Shown here: positions 44,285 through 52,376 of the stretch, piece after piece
How the letters are laid out: each line of letters starts with the position of its first letter
How positions within the stretch are numbered: the stretch's first letter is position 1
Notes under the pieces: model-generated
Seen by the model: the letters and a program-made list of their open reading frames with translations, nothing else
What the model was told of the DNA's origin: nothing
Database searches by the model: none
Made by a program: the position numbers and the translations under genes
DNA from: Mesoflavibacter sp.
GTDB taxonomy: Bacteria > Pseudomonadota > Alphaproteobacteria > UBA8366 > Aestuariispiraceae
Assembly: GCA_017792345.1 (NCBI GenBank)
Contig: CP051228.1
Coordinates: forward strand, 1,488,001 to 1,552,000
Length of the DNA: 64,000 bases
Direction: 5' to 3'

Positions 44285-45187
44285 TCACTCCGCCGCACTG
44301 TTCTGGGTAAAGGTGGCCTCATAGGCCGCTTTCTGGCGCTTCAGCGCGCCCATCGTATTACGCATCAGGATCGCGACCGTCACCGGCCCGACACCGCCCG
44401 GCACGGGGGTGATCCAGCCCGCGACTTCTGACACGCCATCGTAATCGACATCGCCGCAGATACCTTCGCTGCCGTCTTCCTTGGTGATCGCGTTGATGCC
44501 GATATCGATCACGGCCGCGCCCGGCTTGATCATATCGGCGGTCACCAGTTTGGGCTTTCCGACCGCGACGAAGACCGCATCGGCCCGGCGCGAATGGACC
44601 GACAGGGCACGGGTCATATGGTGGCAGACCGTAACCGTCGCGCCTTCCGCCATTAAAAGGAAGGCGATCGGCTTGCCGACGATCTCGGAATGGCCGACGA
44701 CGACCACTTCCAGCCCCTGCATCGGCAGATTGGTGCTTTTCAGCAACTCGACCGACGCGGCGGCGGTACAGGGCGCGAGATCCAGCTCGTTATAGACGAT
44801 ATTCCCGATGGACGTCGGGTTCATCCCCTCGACATCCTTGAACGGATGCACGGCGGTCTGCAGCGCCTTGATGGAAATCTGGGGCGGGACCGGGCGCTGA
44901 ATGATGATGCCGGTGACCCGGGGATCGACATTCATGGTGGAGATGGCGACTTCCATCTCCTCCTGGGTCACGTCGCCGGGAAAGGCGCGTTCCTCGAAGG
45001 CGATGCCGACCCGTTCGGCGACCCGACGCTGATTGCGGACATAGACGTCCACGGCCTCGACATCGCCGACCGTGATCGAAACCAGTTTCGGCGGCCACCC
45101 GGCGTCGGTCAGGCTGTCGACCTCGACCCGCACTTTCTCCAGGATCGCGTCGGCGACCGGCTTGCCGCGCAGATCTCTATCACCCAT
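44285..45187 (-). CDS. FolD-family methylene-THF dehydrogenase with altered active site
   Basis: This 300-residue protein is clearly FolD-like overall: VDVYVRNQRRVAERVGI, GIIIQRPVPP, VVVVGHSEIVGKPIA, ADAVFVAVGKPKLV and WITPVPGGVGPVTVAILM. Bifunctional FolD has a Tyr-x3-Lys, and that Lys is required for cyclohydrolase activity. Here the sequence reads Tyr49-x3-Gln53 (CAG at 45029-45031). The conserved KDVDG is KDVEG (Glu120), while the Gln97 partner is kept. It may therefore be a monofunctional methylene-THF dehydrogenase, or use another folate. It lies just upstream of a class V aminotransferase-fold gene. A normal folD may exist elsewhere in the genome. Confidence 0.85.
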   Translation of the reverse strand: MGDRDLRGKPVADAILEKVRVEVDSLTDAGWPPKLVSITVGDVEAVDVYVRNQRRVAERVGIAFEERAFPGDVTQEEMEVAISTMNVDPRVTGIIIQRPVPPQISIKALQTAVHPFKDVEGMNPTSIGNIVYNELDLAPCTAAASVELLKSTNLPMQGLEVVVVGHSEIVGKPIAFLLMAEGATVTVCHHMTRALSVHSRRADAVFVAVGKPKLVTADMIKPGAAVIDIGINAITKEDGSEGICGDVDYDGVSEVAGWITPVPGGVGPVTVAILMRNTMGALKRQKAAYEATFTQNSAAE

Positions 45188-45346
45188 GGAATCCACCCCT
45201 ACCGGCCGGTTTCGCGATCCGGCCGCATTTCTTTCGAAAGCCCCACAGTGTCGATATCGCGCCGGGCCTTCCGCGTCCATGCGCGATTCCGACGCGGAGC
45301 GGAAAAACAGCTATGCCGTCGTTCGGTCCCGGCAAGCGGACAAGCG

Positions 45347-45374
45347 AAAACCGCGCCCGGGTCGGGGCGCGGTT
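45347..45374 (-). terminator. Terminator after rpmJ
   Basis: AACCGCGCCC (45349-45358) pairs with GGGCGCGGTT (45365-45374). Read on the minus strand the stem runs into TTTT (45347-45350). It separates rpmJ from the FolD-like gene. Confidence 0.75.
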
Positions 45375-45418
45375 CGGAACACGCGAAGCACCGCCGCAGA
45401 GACGCGGCGGGCGCAACC

Positions 45419-45544
45419 TCAGGCCTGTTTCGCCTTGAAGCGCGGGTTCTTCTTGTTGATGACGTAGACCCGGCCGCGACGGCGGATGATACGGCAATCT
45501 TTTTCACGCTTCTTCAGCGTCTTCAGCGAGCTTGCGATGCGCAT
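45419..45544 (-). CDS. rpmJ: 50S ribosomal protein L36
   Basis: A 41-codon frame starts [17 protein letters not shown] and continues [19 protein letters not shown], a clear match to bacterial L36 of the alphaproteobacterial type. That type keeps one Cys and lacks the zinc-binding C-x2-C set. L36 binds 23S rRNA in the large subunit. It is transcribed alone and followed by a strong terminator. Confidence 0.95.
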   Translation of the reverse strand: MRIASSLKTLKKREKDCRIIRRRGRVYVINKKNPRFKAKQA

Positions 45545-45697
45545 GGCGCTTCTCCGTTATTTCGGTTCCACAGGGCACGATTTCAGCCGCCCCTGGCGAA
45601 AGACCGGCGGAACATATGGATCGGCCCGCTGCTTGTCAAACGGGTTTTGACCGTTACCCTCTGCCCCGCCGCACAATCTCCGCGACGAAGGAAATCC

Positions 45698-47638
45698 ATG
45701 CCTGACGATATTCGGAAAACGCCCGCGCCCTGCGGGTCCTGGGCGTCCCCGCTGAGCGCGGATGCGATCACCGGTGCCACGGTCGGTCTGGGCCTGCCCT
45801 GGATCGACGGAGATGCGGTTTACTGGACCGAGTTGCGCCCGTGGAACAAGGGCCGGACGACTTTGGTGCGTTGGACCGAACAGGACGGCGCCGCCGACCT
45901 GTCCGCCGAAGACCATAATGTGCGCAGCCGTGTCCACGAATATGGCGGCCGCGCCTATGTCGCCGCCGGCGGCACCGCCTGGTATCTGAACGCGGCGGAC
46001 CGAATGATCTATGCCGCGACGGGGCAGGATGCGCCGCGGGCGATCGCGGGCGACGGGCGGCTGGAATTCGCCGATTTCATCGTCGACGCACCGCGCAAAC
46101 GCCTGATCGCCGTCGCCGAACGTGCCCGGAACGGACAGGAATCGGAGAACCTGCTGGTCGCCGTGGCTTTCGACGGCAAGGTCACGTCCCTGGCGGAAGG
46201 GGCCGACTTCTACGCCGCCCCGAAACTGTCGCCGGACGGATCGAAACTGGCCTGGATCGAGTGGTATCACCCGAACATGCCCTGGGACGGGACGGTTTGC
46301 CGCGAGGCACGTCTGGATGGCGACGGCCGGGTGCTCGGCGTTCCGCGCAACGTCGCAGGCTCCGACGAAATCAGCGTCTTCCAGCCAGAATACGGGCCCG
46401 ACGGCACGCTGTATTACGTGTCGGACCAAAGCGGCTATTGGAACCTGTATCGCGATGGGGATCCGCCCGCGCATTACCGCGCCGCCGCCGAATTCGGCCT
46501 GCCGCATTGGCAGTTCGGCATGCGGACCTATGCGATCCTGGATGCCCGCACCGCCGTCGTGACCTTCGCACTGGACGGGGATTGGCGTCTGGCCCTGTTC
46601 GATTTGGAAAGCGGCAAGGCGACGCCGATCGACCTGCCCTGGTCGCGCTTCGACGGCCTGACCGCCGCCGGTCGCCGCATCGTTTTCTCCGCCGCGCGTC
46701 CGGACGGACCGGGCGGGATCGTCGAACTGACCTTCGGCGCGGCGGAGCCGGAACGGGTTCTGCGGCTCAGCAGCAACGATCCGCCGCCCTTGGGCAGTGT
46801 ATCCATACCCGAAGCCATCGCCTTCCCGACCGAAGGGGGGCTGACGGCCTATGCCTATTTCTACGCCCCCGCCAATCCCGACTTTCGGGTGCCGGACGGC
46901 GAGAAACCGCCGCTGATCGTCATGGGCCATGGCGGCCCGACCGGTCAGGCCGACAACGGTTACGCCGCGAAAATCCAGTTCTGGACGACGCGCGGCTTCG
47001 CGGTCGCCGATGTCAATTACGGTGGCAGCACCGGCTATGGCCGCGCCTATCGCGACCGCCTGAAGGGCAATTGGGGCGTGGTCGATGTCGATGATTGCTG
47101 CAACGCCGCGCGGTTCCTGGCCAAGCGGGGCGATGTCGATCCGGAGCGCCTGATCATCGTCGGCGGCAGCGCCGGCGGCTACACGACCTTGAGCGCGCTG
47201 GCATTCCGGTCGGTGTTCAAGGCAGGGCGGTCGTCCTATGGCATCGGCGACCTGGAAACCCTGGCCCAGGATACGCATAAATTCGAAAGCCGCTATCTGG
47301 ACAGCCTGATCGGCCCCTGGCCCGAGGCGAAGGCGGTCTATCACGCGCGCTCCGCCCTGAAACACCCGGAAGGGATCGATTGCCCGGTCCTGTTCCTGCA
47401 GGGATCCGAAGACAAGGTGGTCCCGCCCAACCAGGCCGAAGCGATGGTCGAAACCTTGCGTGGAAACGGTGTGCCGGTGGCCTATCTGTTGTTCGAGGGT
47501 GAGGGCCACGGCTTCCGCACGGCCGACGCGATCAAGGCGGCCCTGCATGCGGAACTGTCCTTTTACGGGCAGATATTCGGTTTCACCCCGGCCGGCGACC
47601 TGCCGGTCCTGACAATCGACAATCTGGAGAAGGCGTAA
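45698..47638 (+). CDS. S9 family serine peptidase (prolyl oligopeptidase type)
   Basis: The ATG at 45698 follows GAAGGA and gives 646 residues; the frame is open much further upstream but there it only overlaps rpmJ and folD antisense. An N-terminal beta-propeller (about 30-360) gates an alpha/beta hydrolase domain. The catalytic triad is Ser491 in GGSAGGYTT, Asp572 in GSEDKVVPP and His604 in GEGHGFRT. No signal peptide is seen, so it is probably cytosolic. It resembles the dipeptidyl-peptidase/acylaminoacyl-peptidase branch, which trims short peptides. Confidence 0.93.
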   Translation: MPDDIRKTPAPCGSWASPLSADAITGATVGLGLPWIDGDAVYWTELRPWNKGRTTLVRWTEQDGAADLSAEDHNVRSRVHEYGGRAYVAAGGTAWYLNAADRMIYAATGQDAPRAIAGDGRLEFADFIVDAPRKRLIAVAERARNGQESENLLVAVAFDGKVTSLAEGADFYAAPKLSPDGSKLAWIEWYHPNMPWDGTVCREARLDGDGRVLGVPRNVAGSDEISVFQPEYGPDGTLYYVSDQSGYWNLYRDGDPPAHYRAAAEFGLPHWQFGMRTYAILDARTAVVTFALDGDWRLALFDLESGKATPIDLPWSRFDGLTAAGRRIVFSAARPDGPGGIVELTFGAAEPERVLRLSSNDPPPLGSVSIPEAIAFPTEGGLTAYAYFYAPANPDFRVPDGEKPPLIVMGHGGPTGQADNGYAAKIQFWTTRGFAVADVNYGGSTGYGRAYRDRLKGNWGVVDVDDCCNAARFLAKRGDVDPERLIIVGGSAGGYTTLSALAFRSVFKAGRSSYGIGDLETLAQDTHKFESRYLDSLIGPWPEAKAVYHARSALKHPEGIDCPVLFLQGSEDKVVPPNQAEAMVETLRGNGVPVAYLLFEGEGHGFRTADAIKAALHAELSFYGQIFGFTPAGDLPVLTIDNLEKA

Positions 47639-47644
47639 GGCATT

Positions 47645-48427
47645 ATGGCGGATACCGTCGGCGCGGCCCTGATCATCATCGGCAACGAGATCCTGTCCGG
47701 GCGGACCCATGACAAGAACATCCCGCATATCGCGGAACGCCTGAACAGCGTCGGCGTCCGGCTGATGGAAGTCCGGGTGATCCCGGATGTTCCCGAGACC
47801 ATCATCCGCACGGTGACGGAAATCAGCGCCGCCTTCGACTATGTCTTCACCACCGGCGGGATCGGTCCGACCCATGACGACATCACCGCCGATTGTGTGG
47901 CCCAGGCCTTCGGCGTCGACCTGCCGATCAACGACGAGGCATTGCGCCGGCTGGAGCGGCACTATGCCAACACCGATCTGGACCTGAACGAGGCGCGGCT
48001 GCGCATGGCGCGCATCCCCGTCGGCGCGACACTGATCGACAACCCGGTCTCCGCCGCACCGGGCTTCCGAATCGGCAATGTCCATGTCATGGCGGGCGTA
48101 CCTAAGATCATGCAGGCCATGCTGGATGGAATCCTGCCGACCTTGAAGGGCGGGCGGCCGATGCTGTCCGTCACGATCCGCAGCAACCTGCCTGAAGGCA
48201 TGGTCGCAGCCGGATTGGGCGATCTGGCCAAGACCTATCCGGACATCGATTTCGGCTCCTATCCGGCCTGGACCAAGACCGCCTTCCAGTTATCGGTCGT
48301 CGCACGCGGTCAGGATGCGGAACGCCTGGAACAGGCGGCACAGGACGTTGAAGCCTTGATCCGGTCGCTGGGCGGGACGCCGGAACGTCTGTCAGCCCCC
48401 CTGCCGGGAGAAACAGTCGCGCCGTGA
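47645..48427 (+). CDS. CinA/MoaB-type molybdopterin-binding domain protein
   Basis: This 260-residue protein has a MoCF-type domain (LIIIGNEILSGRTHDKN, then FTTGGIGPTHDDITADCVA, about 10-95) followed by a C-terminal extension. In CinA this domain has ADP-ribose pyrophosphatase activity, and in MogA/MoeA it binds molybdopterin. Without the CinA amidase domain the function stays open. It starts 6 bp after the S9 peptidase stop, so the two are probably co-transcribed. Confidence 0.88.
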   Translation: MADTVGAALIIIGNEILSGRTHDKNIPHIAERLNSVGVRLMEVRVIPDVPETIIRTVTEISAAFDYVFTTGGIGPTHDDITADCVAQAFGVDLPINDEALRRLERHYANTDLDLNEARLRMARIPVGATLIDNPVSAAPGFRIGNVHVMAGVPKIMQAMLDGILPTLKGGRPMLSVTIRSNLPEGMVAAGLGDLAKTYPDIDFGSYPAWTKTAFQLSVVARGQDAERLEQAAQDVEALIRSLGGTPERLSAPLPGETVAP

Positions 48428-48534
48428 TGATCGCACCCATTATGTCGTTACAGTTACGAATTTTTAACATCCTGGCGACATATTGGACCTGCGATCAAAG
48501 GTGACTTTATTGGGTTGGTGAAATAGACCGGCAC

Positions 48535-49113
48535 ATGGCCAGTCAGAAAGAAACGGTTCAGTCGATTACCTCGGCAAACCTGACGGTACGGGACAGTCTG
48601 GCACTCTATCCGGACTTGGCCTGGGCGCATGCCTATTGGGACACCAAACGCGGCGATCGCCTCGCCCCGCGCCGCCGCGATATCGACCCGTTGGAAATGC
48701 CGGACATCCTGCCTCGCATCCTGTTGGCCGACGTGATCGACGGCGCGGACGGGATCGATTTCCGGTACCGGCTCAGCGGAACCGGAATCTGCAACGTCCA
48801 CGGTAAGGAATTGACCGCGCTGCGGCCGCGCGACCTGTCGCCGGCAGCCTATGGCGAGTTGATCCACGCGCATTATCTGGACGCCTGCCGCCAGCGGGCG
48901 CCCCGGGCCGACGTGATCATCTTGCAGACCGACCAGCGCTCCCGCTCTTACGCCCGGCTGTTGCTGCCGCTTTCGGACGATGGCGAGACGGTCAACAAGC
49001 TGATGGCGGTGGACAGCGAAACCCAGAACGATCTGCAGGAATTCCTGCGCGTCGTGGAAGGTTTGCGATCCGACCAGGTTCATCCGCGCATGCGCCTGGT
49101 GCGCGGCAGCTGA
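48535..49113 (+). CDS. PAS domain protein of unknown function
   Basis: This 192-residue protein matches the small alphaproteobacterial PAS group, with LAWAHAYWDTKRGDRLAPRR (near 28-47), DPLEMPDILPRILLADV and IDFRYRLSGTGICNVHGKEL. The PAS fold covers about residues 40-160, with no output domain attached. Such proteins are thought to sense small molecules or to pair with other signalling proteins. No ligand or partner can be inferred. Confidence 0.8.
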   Translation: MASQKETVQSITSANLTVRDSLALYPDLAWAHAYWDTKRGDRLAPRRRDIDPLEMPDILPRILLADVIDGADGIDFRYRLSGTGICNVHGKELTALRPRDLSPAAYGELIHAHYLDACRQRAPRADVIILQTDQRSRSYARLLLPLSDDGETVNKLMAVDSETQNDLQEFLRVVEGLRSDQVHPRMRLVRGS

Positions 49114-49137
49114 CTCGTCCGCCGCCGGTCCCGCCGA

Positions 49138-49299
49138 TCACCCGATCATTCTGAACAGCAGCAGATATGCGAGGCCCACGGCGACCCCGCAGGCGATCAG
49201 CGACATGCGGCCCCGGCTGGGCAAGCCACGCCGGAAGGCGAGCCAGAGCAGCACCGCCCCGCCCGCGATCAGGCCGAAATAGAGCATGTCGCGTTCCAT
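49138..49299 (-). CDS. Small membrane protein of 53 residues
   Basis: The ATG follows AGGAGG five bases upstream, an excellent ribosome-binding site. The product has two hydrophobic helices (about 6-22 and 33-50, with LIACGVAVGLAYLLLF), so a two-pass inner-membrane miniprotein is likely. I recognise no family. A longer in-frame reading through 49572 lacks sense before this start. Confidence 0.7.
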   Translation of the reverse strand: MERDMLYFGLIAGGAVLLWLAFRRGLPSRGRMSLIACGVAVGLAYLLLFRMIG

Positions 49300-49455
49300 C
49301 GCCCCTCCTGTGCCAATATCGGCATAAGGTATTGGACAATAGTCCCATATCGACCCCGCACCGTCACGAAGTCGCCGCAATTTCATGCGACAGAGGCGGT
49401 GTGGGCCCCGTTTCCCGGCCCCTCCCCCGATATCCTGGCACCGGCTGGCGACTGA

Positions 49456-49749
49456 ATGAGACCGAAACGACGCAAGATCAAACTGGACCGCGGCGATACG
49501 CTGGGCGGGACCGTTCCTTTGCTGCTGCGCGACAGCGTCACGGCGAACGGGACAGAGGGCCGATTTCTGCACAAGGATCGCGGCGACGGGCTAAGTCTGA
49601 AGGCATTGGCCATCGGTCTTGGCGTCATCCTCGTCCTGACGATCGCCGCCTGGGTGGCCCTGCCCGACCTGATGGAGAATCTGGGGATCCCGACCCTCAC
49701 AGAGGTCGTGGAACGGATAGAACTGTTCTTCAGCGTCCCGGAAGCGTGA
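49456..49749 (+). CDS. Hypothetical protein with one membrane helix
   Basis: This 97-residue product is basic at the N-terminus (MRPKRRKIKLDRGD), has one membrane helix (about 49-69, LAIGLGVILVLTIAAWVALP) and ends in a short acidic tail. The ribosome-binding site is weak. No function can be assigned. Confidence 0.6.
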   Translation: MRPKRRKIKLDRGDTLGGTVPLLLRDSVTANGTEGRFLHKDRGDGLSLKALAIGLGVILVLTIAAWVALPDLMENLGIPTLTEVVERIELFFSVPEA

Positions 49750-49834
49750 CAGCGCGCCGGATTATCTTCCGGCCGCCTCCCATCTTGCGCCGCAGCGCCG
49801 CCGCGGGGTAGTTTCCCCCGGCACCATCGCGCAT

Positions 49835-49920
49835 GCGGGCGTGGCGGAATTGGTAGACGCAAGGGACTTAAAATCCCTCGATCCTGGATCGTGCCGGTTC
49901 GAGCCCGGCCGCCCGCACCA
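49835..49920 (+). tRNA. tRNA-Leu (anticodon TAA)
   Basis: Perfect 7-bp acceptor stem GCGGGCG (49835-49841) with CGCCCGC (49910-49916), discriminator A and encoded CCA (49918-49920). The anticodon stem AGGGA/TCCCT encloses loop CTTAAAA with anticodon TAA at 49869-49871. A long variable arm and GGTTCGAGCC T-arm are present, as expected for a class II tRNA. Confidence 0.97.
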
Positions 49921-49952
49921 AAGCCGGGGCTGACTGTCCCGATGGAGGCGCC

Positions 49953-50291
49953 GTGACCCATCCCGACCTCCCTGGACCTGAAGACGGCCCGCCGCCGGCC
50001 GAAGATCTCGGACCCTGTCCGATCTGCGGGCGGCCGATGCCGAAAGGCACGACGGTGGACCGGCATCATTGGGTGCCGCGCAAGCATAAGGGCCGGGAAT
50101 GGAGCTGGCTGCACCGGATCTGCCACAAGAAGCTGCACAGTCTTTACGACGAGCAGACACTGGCGGCGCACCTCAATTCCCCCGAGGCATTGCTGCGGCA
50201 GGAGGAAATCCGGCGTTTCGTGAAATGGGTACGCAAACAGCCGCCCGAAAAGACCGGCCGGCACCGCCCACCCAGAAACCGGCCGGGCTGA
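49953..50291 (+). CDS. HNH-like zinc protein
   Basis: A GTG start is placed by GGAGG upstream and yields 112 residues. Residues 22-25 have CPIC, and the core reads DRHHWVPRKHKG, then LHRICHKKLHSLYDE, resembling an HNH/McrA-type nuclease core with a zinc pair. It may be a small HNH endonuclease or a non-catalytic relative. It lies 32 bp after the tRNA-Leu gene, a common integration neighbourhood, but no integrase or att repeat was found. Confidence 0.72.
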   Translation: MTHPDLPGPEDGPPPAEDLGPCPICGRPMPKGTTVDRHHWVPRKHKGREWSWLHRICHKKLHSLYDEQTLAAHLNSPEALLRQEEIRRFVKWVRKQPPEKTGRHRPPRNRPG

Positions 50292-50446
50292 ACCGGTAGG
50301 GACAAATCGGCCAGGTTGCATCGGGACGGCCGATGGCGCGCGGCTTTTCGTCCGCCCCGGTCATTCCCGATCTGGCGTCCCCCGGTAATTGCAGTATCAT
50401 CGACCCTTGCGCGATCTGGTTACCCTCACAAGAGGACTTGCGACAA

Positions 50447-50962
50447 ATGCATCCGAGAGTTTTTGCGGCAGTTGCGCTTGCCGTATTGATGGCGATTGCC
50501 GGGGGACCGTCCTGGGCGCAGACGACTCTGCCGTCACCGACCGGCCCGGTCGTGCTGTCCGTCACCGGCGAAATCGGCCGTACGAATGTCCCGGGCGGAG
50601 CGGAATTCGACATGGCGATGCTGGAGGCCCTGCCGCAAACCGAGATGCGGACATTCACCGATTGGACGGAAGGACAGCAGATTTTCACCGGACCGTCGCT
50701 GACCGACCTGTTGTCGGCGGTCGCGGCCGAGGGCTCGCGGATCAAGGCGTCGGCGCTGAACGGCTATGCCATCGAAATCCCGGTCTCGGACGCCGCGAAA
50801 TTCGGACCCATTGTGGCGATCCGCCAGAACGGCGCCCCAATGAGCGTGCGCGACAAGGGGCCGCTCTGGGTCATCTATCCGAATGAAGATCAGGACGCCC
50901 TGACCCCGAATCCGAACAACGACAAATCCGTCTGGCAGCTTCGAACGATGGAGCTGCAGTAA
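50447..50962 (+). CDS. Secreted molybdopterin-oxidoreductase-fold protein
   Basis: The ATG follows AGAGGA and gives 171 residues. A signal peptide ends at SWAQ (about 25). The mature part (VLSVTGEIGRTNV, FDMAMLEALPQTEM, FTGPSLTDLLSAV and GPLWVIYPNEDQ) matches the sulfite-oxidase-like molybdopterin-binding fold. It is short and lacks the conserved Cys ligand of true molybdenum enzymes, so it is probably a non-catalytic ligand sensor or domain relic. It is 3 bp upstream of a histidine kinase gene and may be its periplasmic partner. Confidence 0.8.
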   Translation: MHPRVFAAVALAVLMAIAGGPSWAQTTLPSPTGPVVLSVTGEIGRTNVPGGAEFDMAMLEALPQTEMRTFTDWTEGQQIFTGPSLTDLLSAVAAEGSRIKASALNGYAIEIPVSDAAKFGPIVAIRQNGAPMSVRDKGPLWVIYPNEDQDALTPNPNNDKSVWQLRTMELQ

Positions 50963-50965
50963 ATC

Positions 50966-52372
50966 ATGCGGCGCGGGGTGGGGGGCCGGCTTTTCGGCGC
51001 ATTTGAGGACTGGCGATTGCGAATCGGCGTCTCCGTCGGTGTCGGGATCATGTTGCTGATCCTGATCGCGATCCAGCAGTACAGCACCGAGACGGAACGG
51101 AAGGCCTATGCCTATCTGACCCGGACCAACCATTGGATCGCCAGCGAGATGCAGCGCGAGATGCTGGGATTCCTGGTCGATCTGGATGGGTATGTGATGG
51201 GCCAGGGCGTGTCCCACGGCCATGTTCTCATGAAATACGATCTGTTATGGAGCCGGTTCCCGATCTTCCTCACCGGCCCGGAGGCGTCTACGGCGCGCAG
51301 CGTGCCGGGCGCGTTCGAGACGGTTCAGGCGCTGTTCGAAGCCGTGCGCCGGATCGAACCGGACGTTCAGACCCTGCAGCCGGGCGACCTCGCAGCGAGA
51401 AACCGGATCGCCGGCGCCCTGATCCCGTTCCGTCCGGCCCTGCACGACATTACACGCACGATTGCCATCGGCGACAAACGGTCGGAACTGCTGAACGAGT
51501 TGCTGGAAATCGACACGTTCCACTTCTATTCGACCGTTGCCATCTTCCTTATGGGCGGATCGGTCGTGCTGCTATTGCTGTTCGAGGTCCGGCGCAGCGA
51601 ACGCCGCGCGGATGGCGAACGCCGTGCCCGCGCCGCAGCGGAAGCGGCAAGCGAGGCCAAATCCCGCTTTCTGAGCAATATGAGCCATGAGTTGCGCACG
51701 CCGCTGAACGCGATCATCGGGTTCTCCGAGATCACCAGCGAGGAGCTTTACGGACCGGTCGGGTCGCCCAAATACAAGGATTGCGCCCACAGCATCACTG
51801 CCAGCGGCCGGCATCTTCTGTCGATCATCGAAGACATATTGGATATCGCACGGATCGAGGCCAATGCCCTGGCGATCAACCGCGAGCGCTTCGAGGCCGG
51901 ACGGATGGTCGAAGAATGCCTGTTGATGTTCACGGAGGAGGCGCGGCGGAAGCGGATCGACATCCGCACCAGCCTGCCCGACGCGCGGACCGACATCACC
52001 TCCGATCGGCGCCTGCTGAAACAGACCTGCATCAACCTGGTATCGAACAGCCTGAAGTTCACGCCGCCGGGCGGGGAGATCCTGGTGGGCATCCGCGTCG
52101 ACGGCGACAGCGCGATCCTGTCCGTCGCGGATACCGGTCCCGGCATTCCCGAGGACGAAATCGACGAGGTCGTCCGGCCCTTCTTTCGGTCGGACAAGAA
52201 CGGCCAACAGAATCTGGGCGGGACCGGTCTGGGCCTGTCGCTGGTGAAATCCTTCGCGGAACTTCAGGGCGGCAGGGTCAAGATCGAGAGTGCGCCGGAC
52301 CGTGGGACGAAAGTTCAGGTATTCCTGCCCCAGGCCATGCCCCGTATCGCGGCGGAACAGGCGGCGGGTTAG
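50966..52372 (+). CDS. Membrane sensor histidine kinase
   Basis: This 468-residue kinase has two membrane helices (about 18-40 and 190-210) flanking a periplasmic domain of about 150 residues. The HisKA domain has the phospho-acceptor His241 in SNMSHELRTPLNAIIGF, and the HATPase domain has the N-box, DTGPGIPEDE and GGTGLGLSLVKSF. No receiver domain or response regulator gene is adjacent, so it is an orphan kinase. The gene follows the secreted molybdopterin-fold gene by 3 bp and probably forms a sensing pair with it. Confidence 0.93.
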   Translation: MRRGVGGRLFGAFEDWRLRIGVSVGVGIMLLILIAIQQYSTETERKAYAYLTRTNHWIASEMQREMLGFLVDLDGYVMGQGVSHGHVLMKYDLLWSRFPIFLTGPEASTARSVPGAFETVQALFEAVRRIEPDVQTLQPGDLAARNRIAGALIPFRPALHDITRTIAIGDKRSELLNELLEIDTFHFYSTVAIFLMGGSVVLLLLFEVRRSERRADGERRARAAAEAASEAKSRFLSNMSHELRTPLNAIIGFSEITSEELYGPVGSPKYKDCAHSITASGRHLLSIIEDILDIARIEANALAINRERFEAGRMVEECLLMFTEEARRKRIDIRTSLPDARTDITSDRRLLKQTCINLVSNSLKFTPPGGEILVGIRVDGDSAILSVADTGPGIPEDEIDEVVRPFFRSDKNGQQNLGGTGLGLSLVKSFAELQGGRVKIESAPDRGTKVQVFLPQAMPRIAAEQAAG

Positions 52373-52376
52373 CCGG

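Noticed and set aside
45557-48085. Minus-strand open frame of 842 codons
   Set aside because: Antisense shadow of the S9 peptidase and CinA-type genes.
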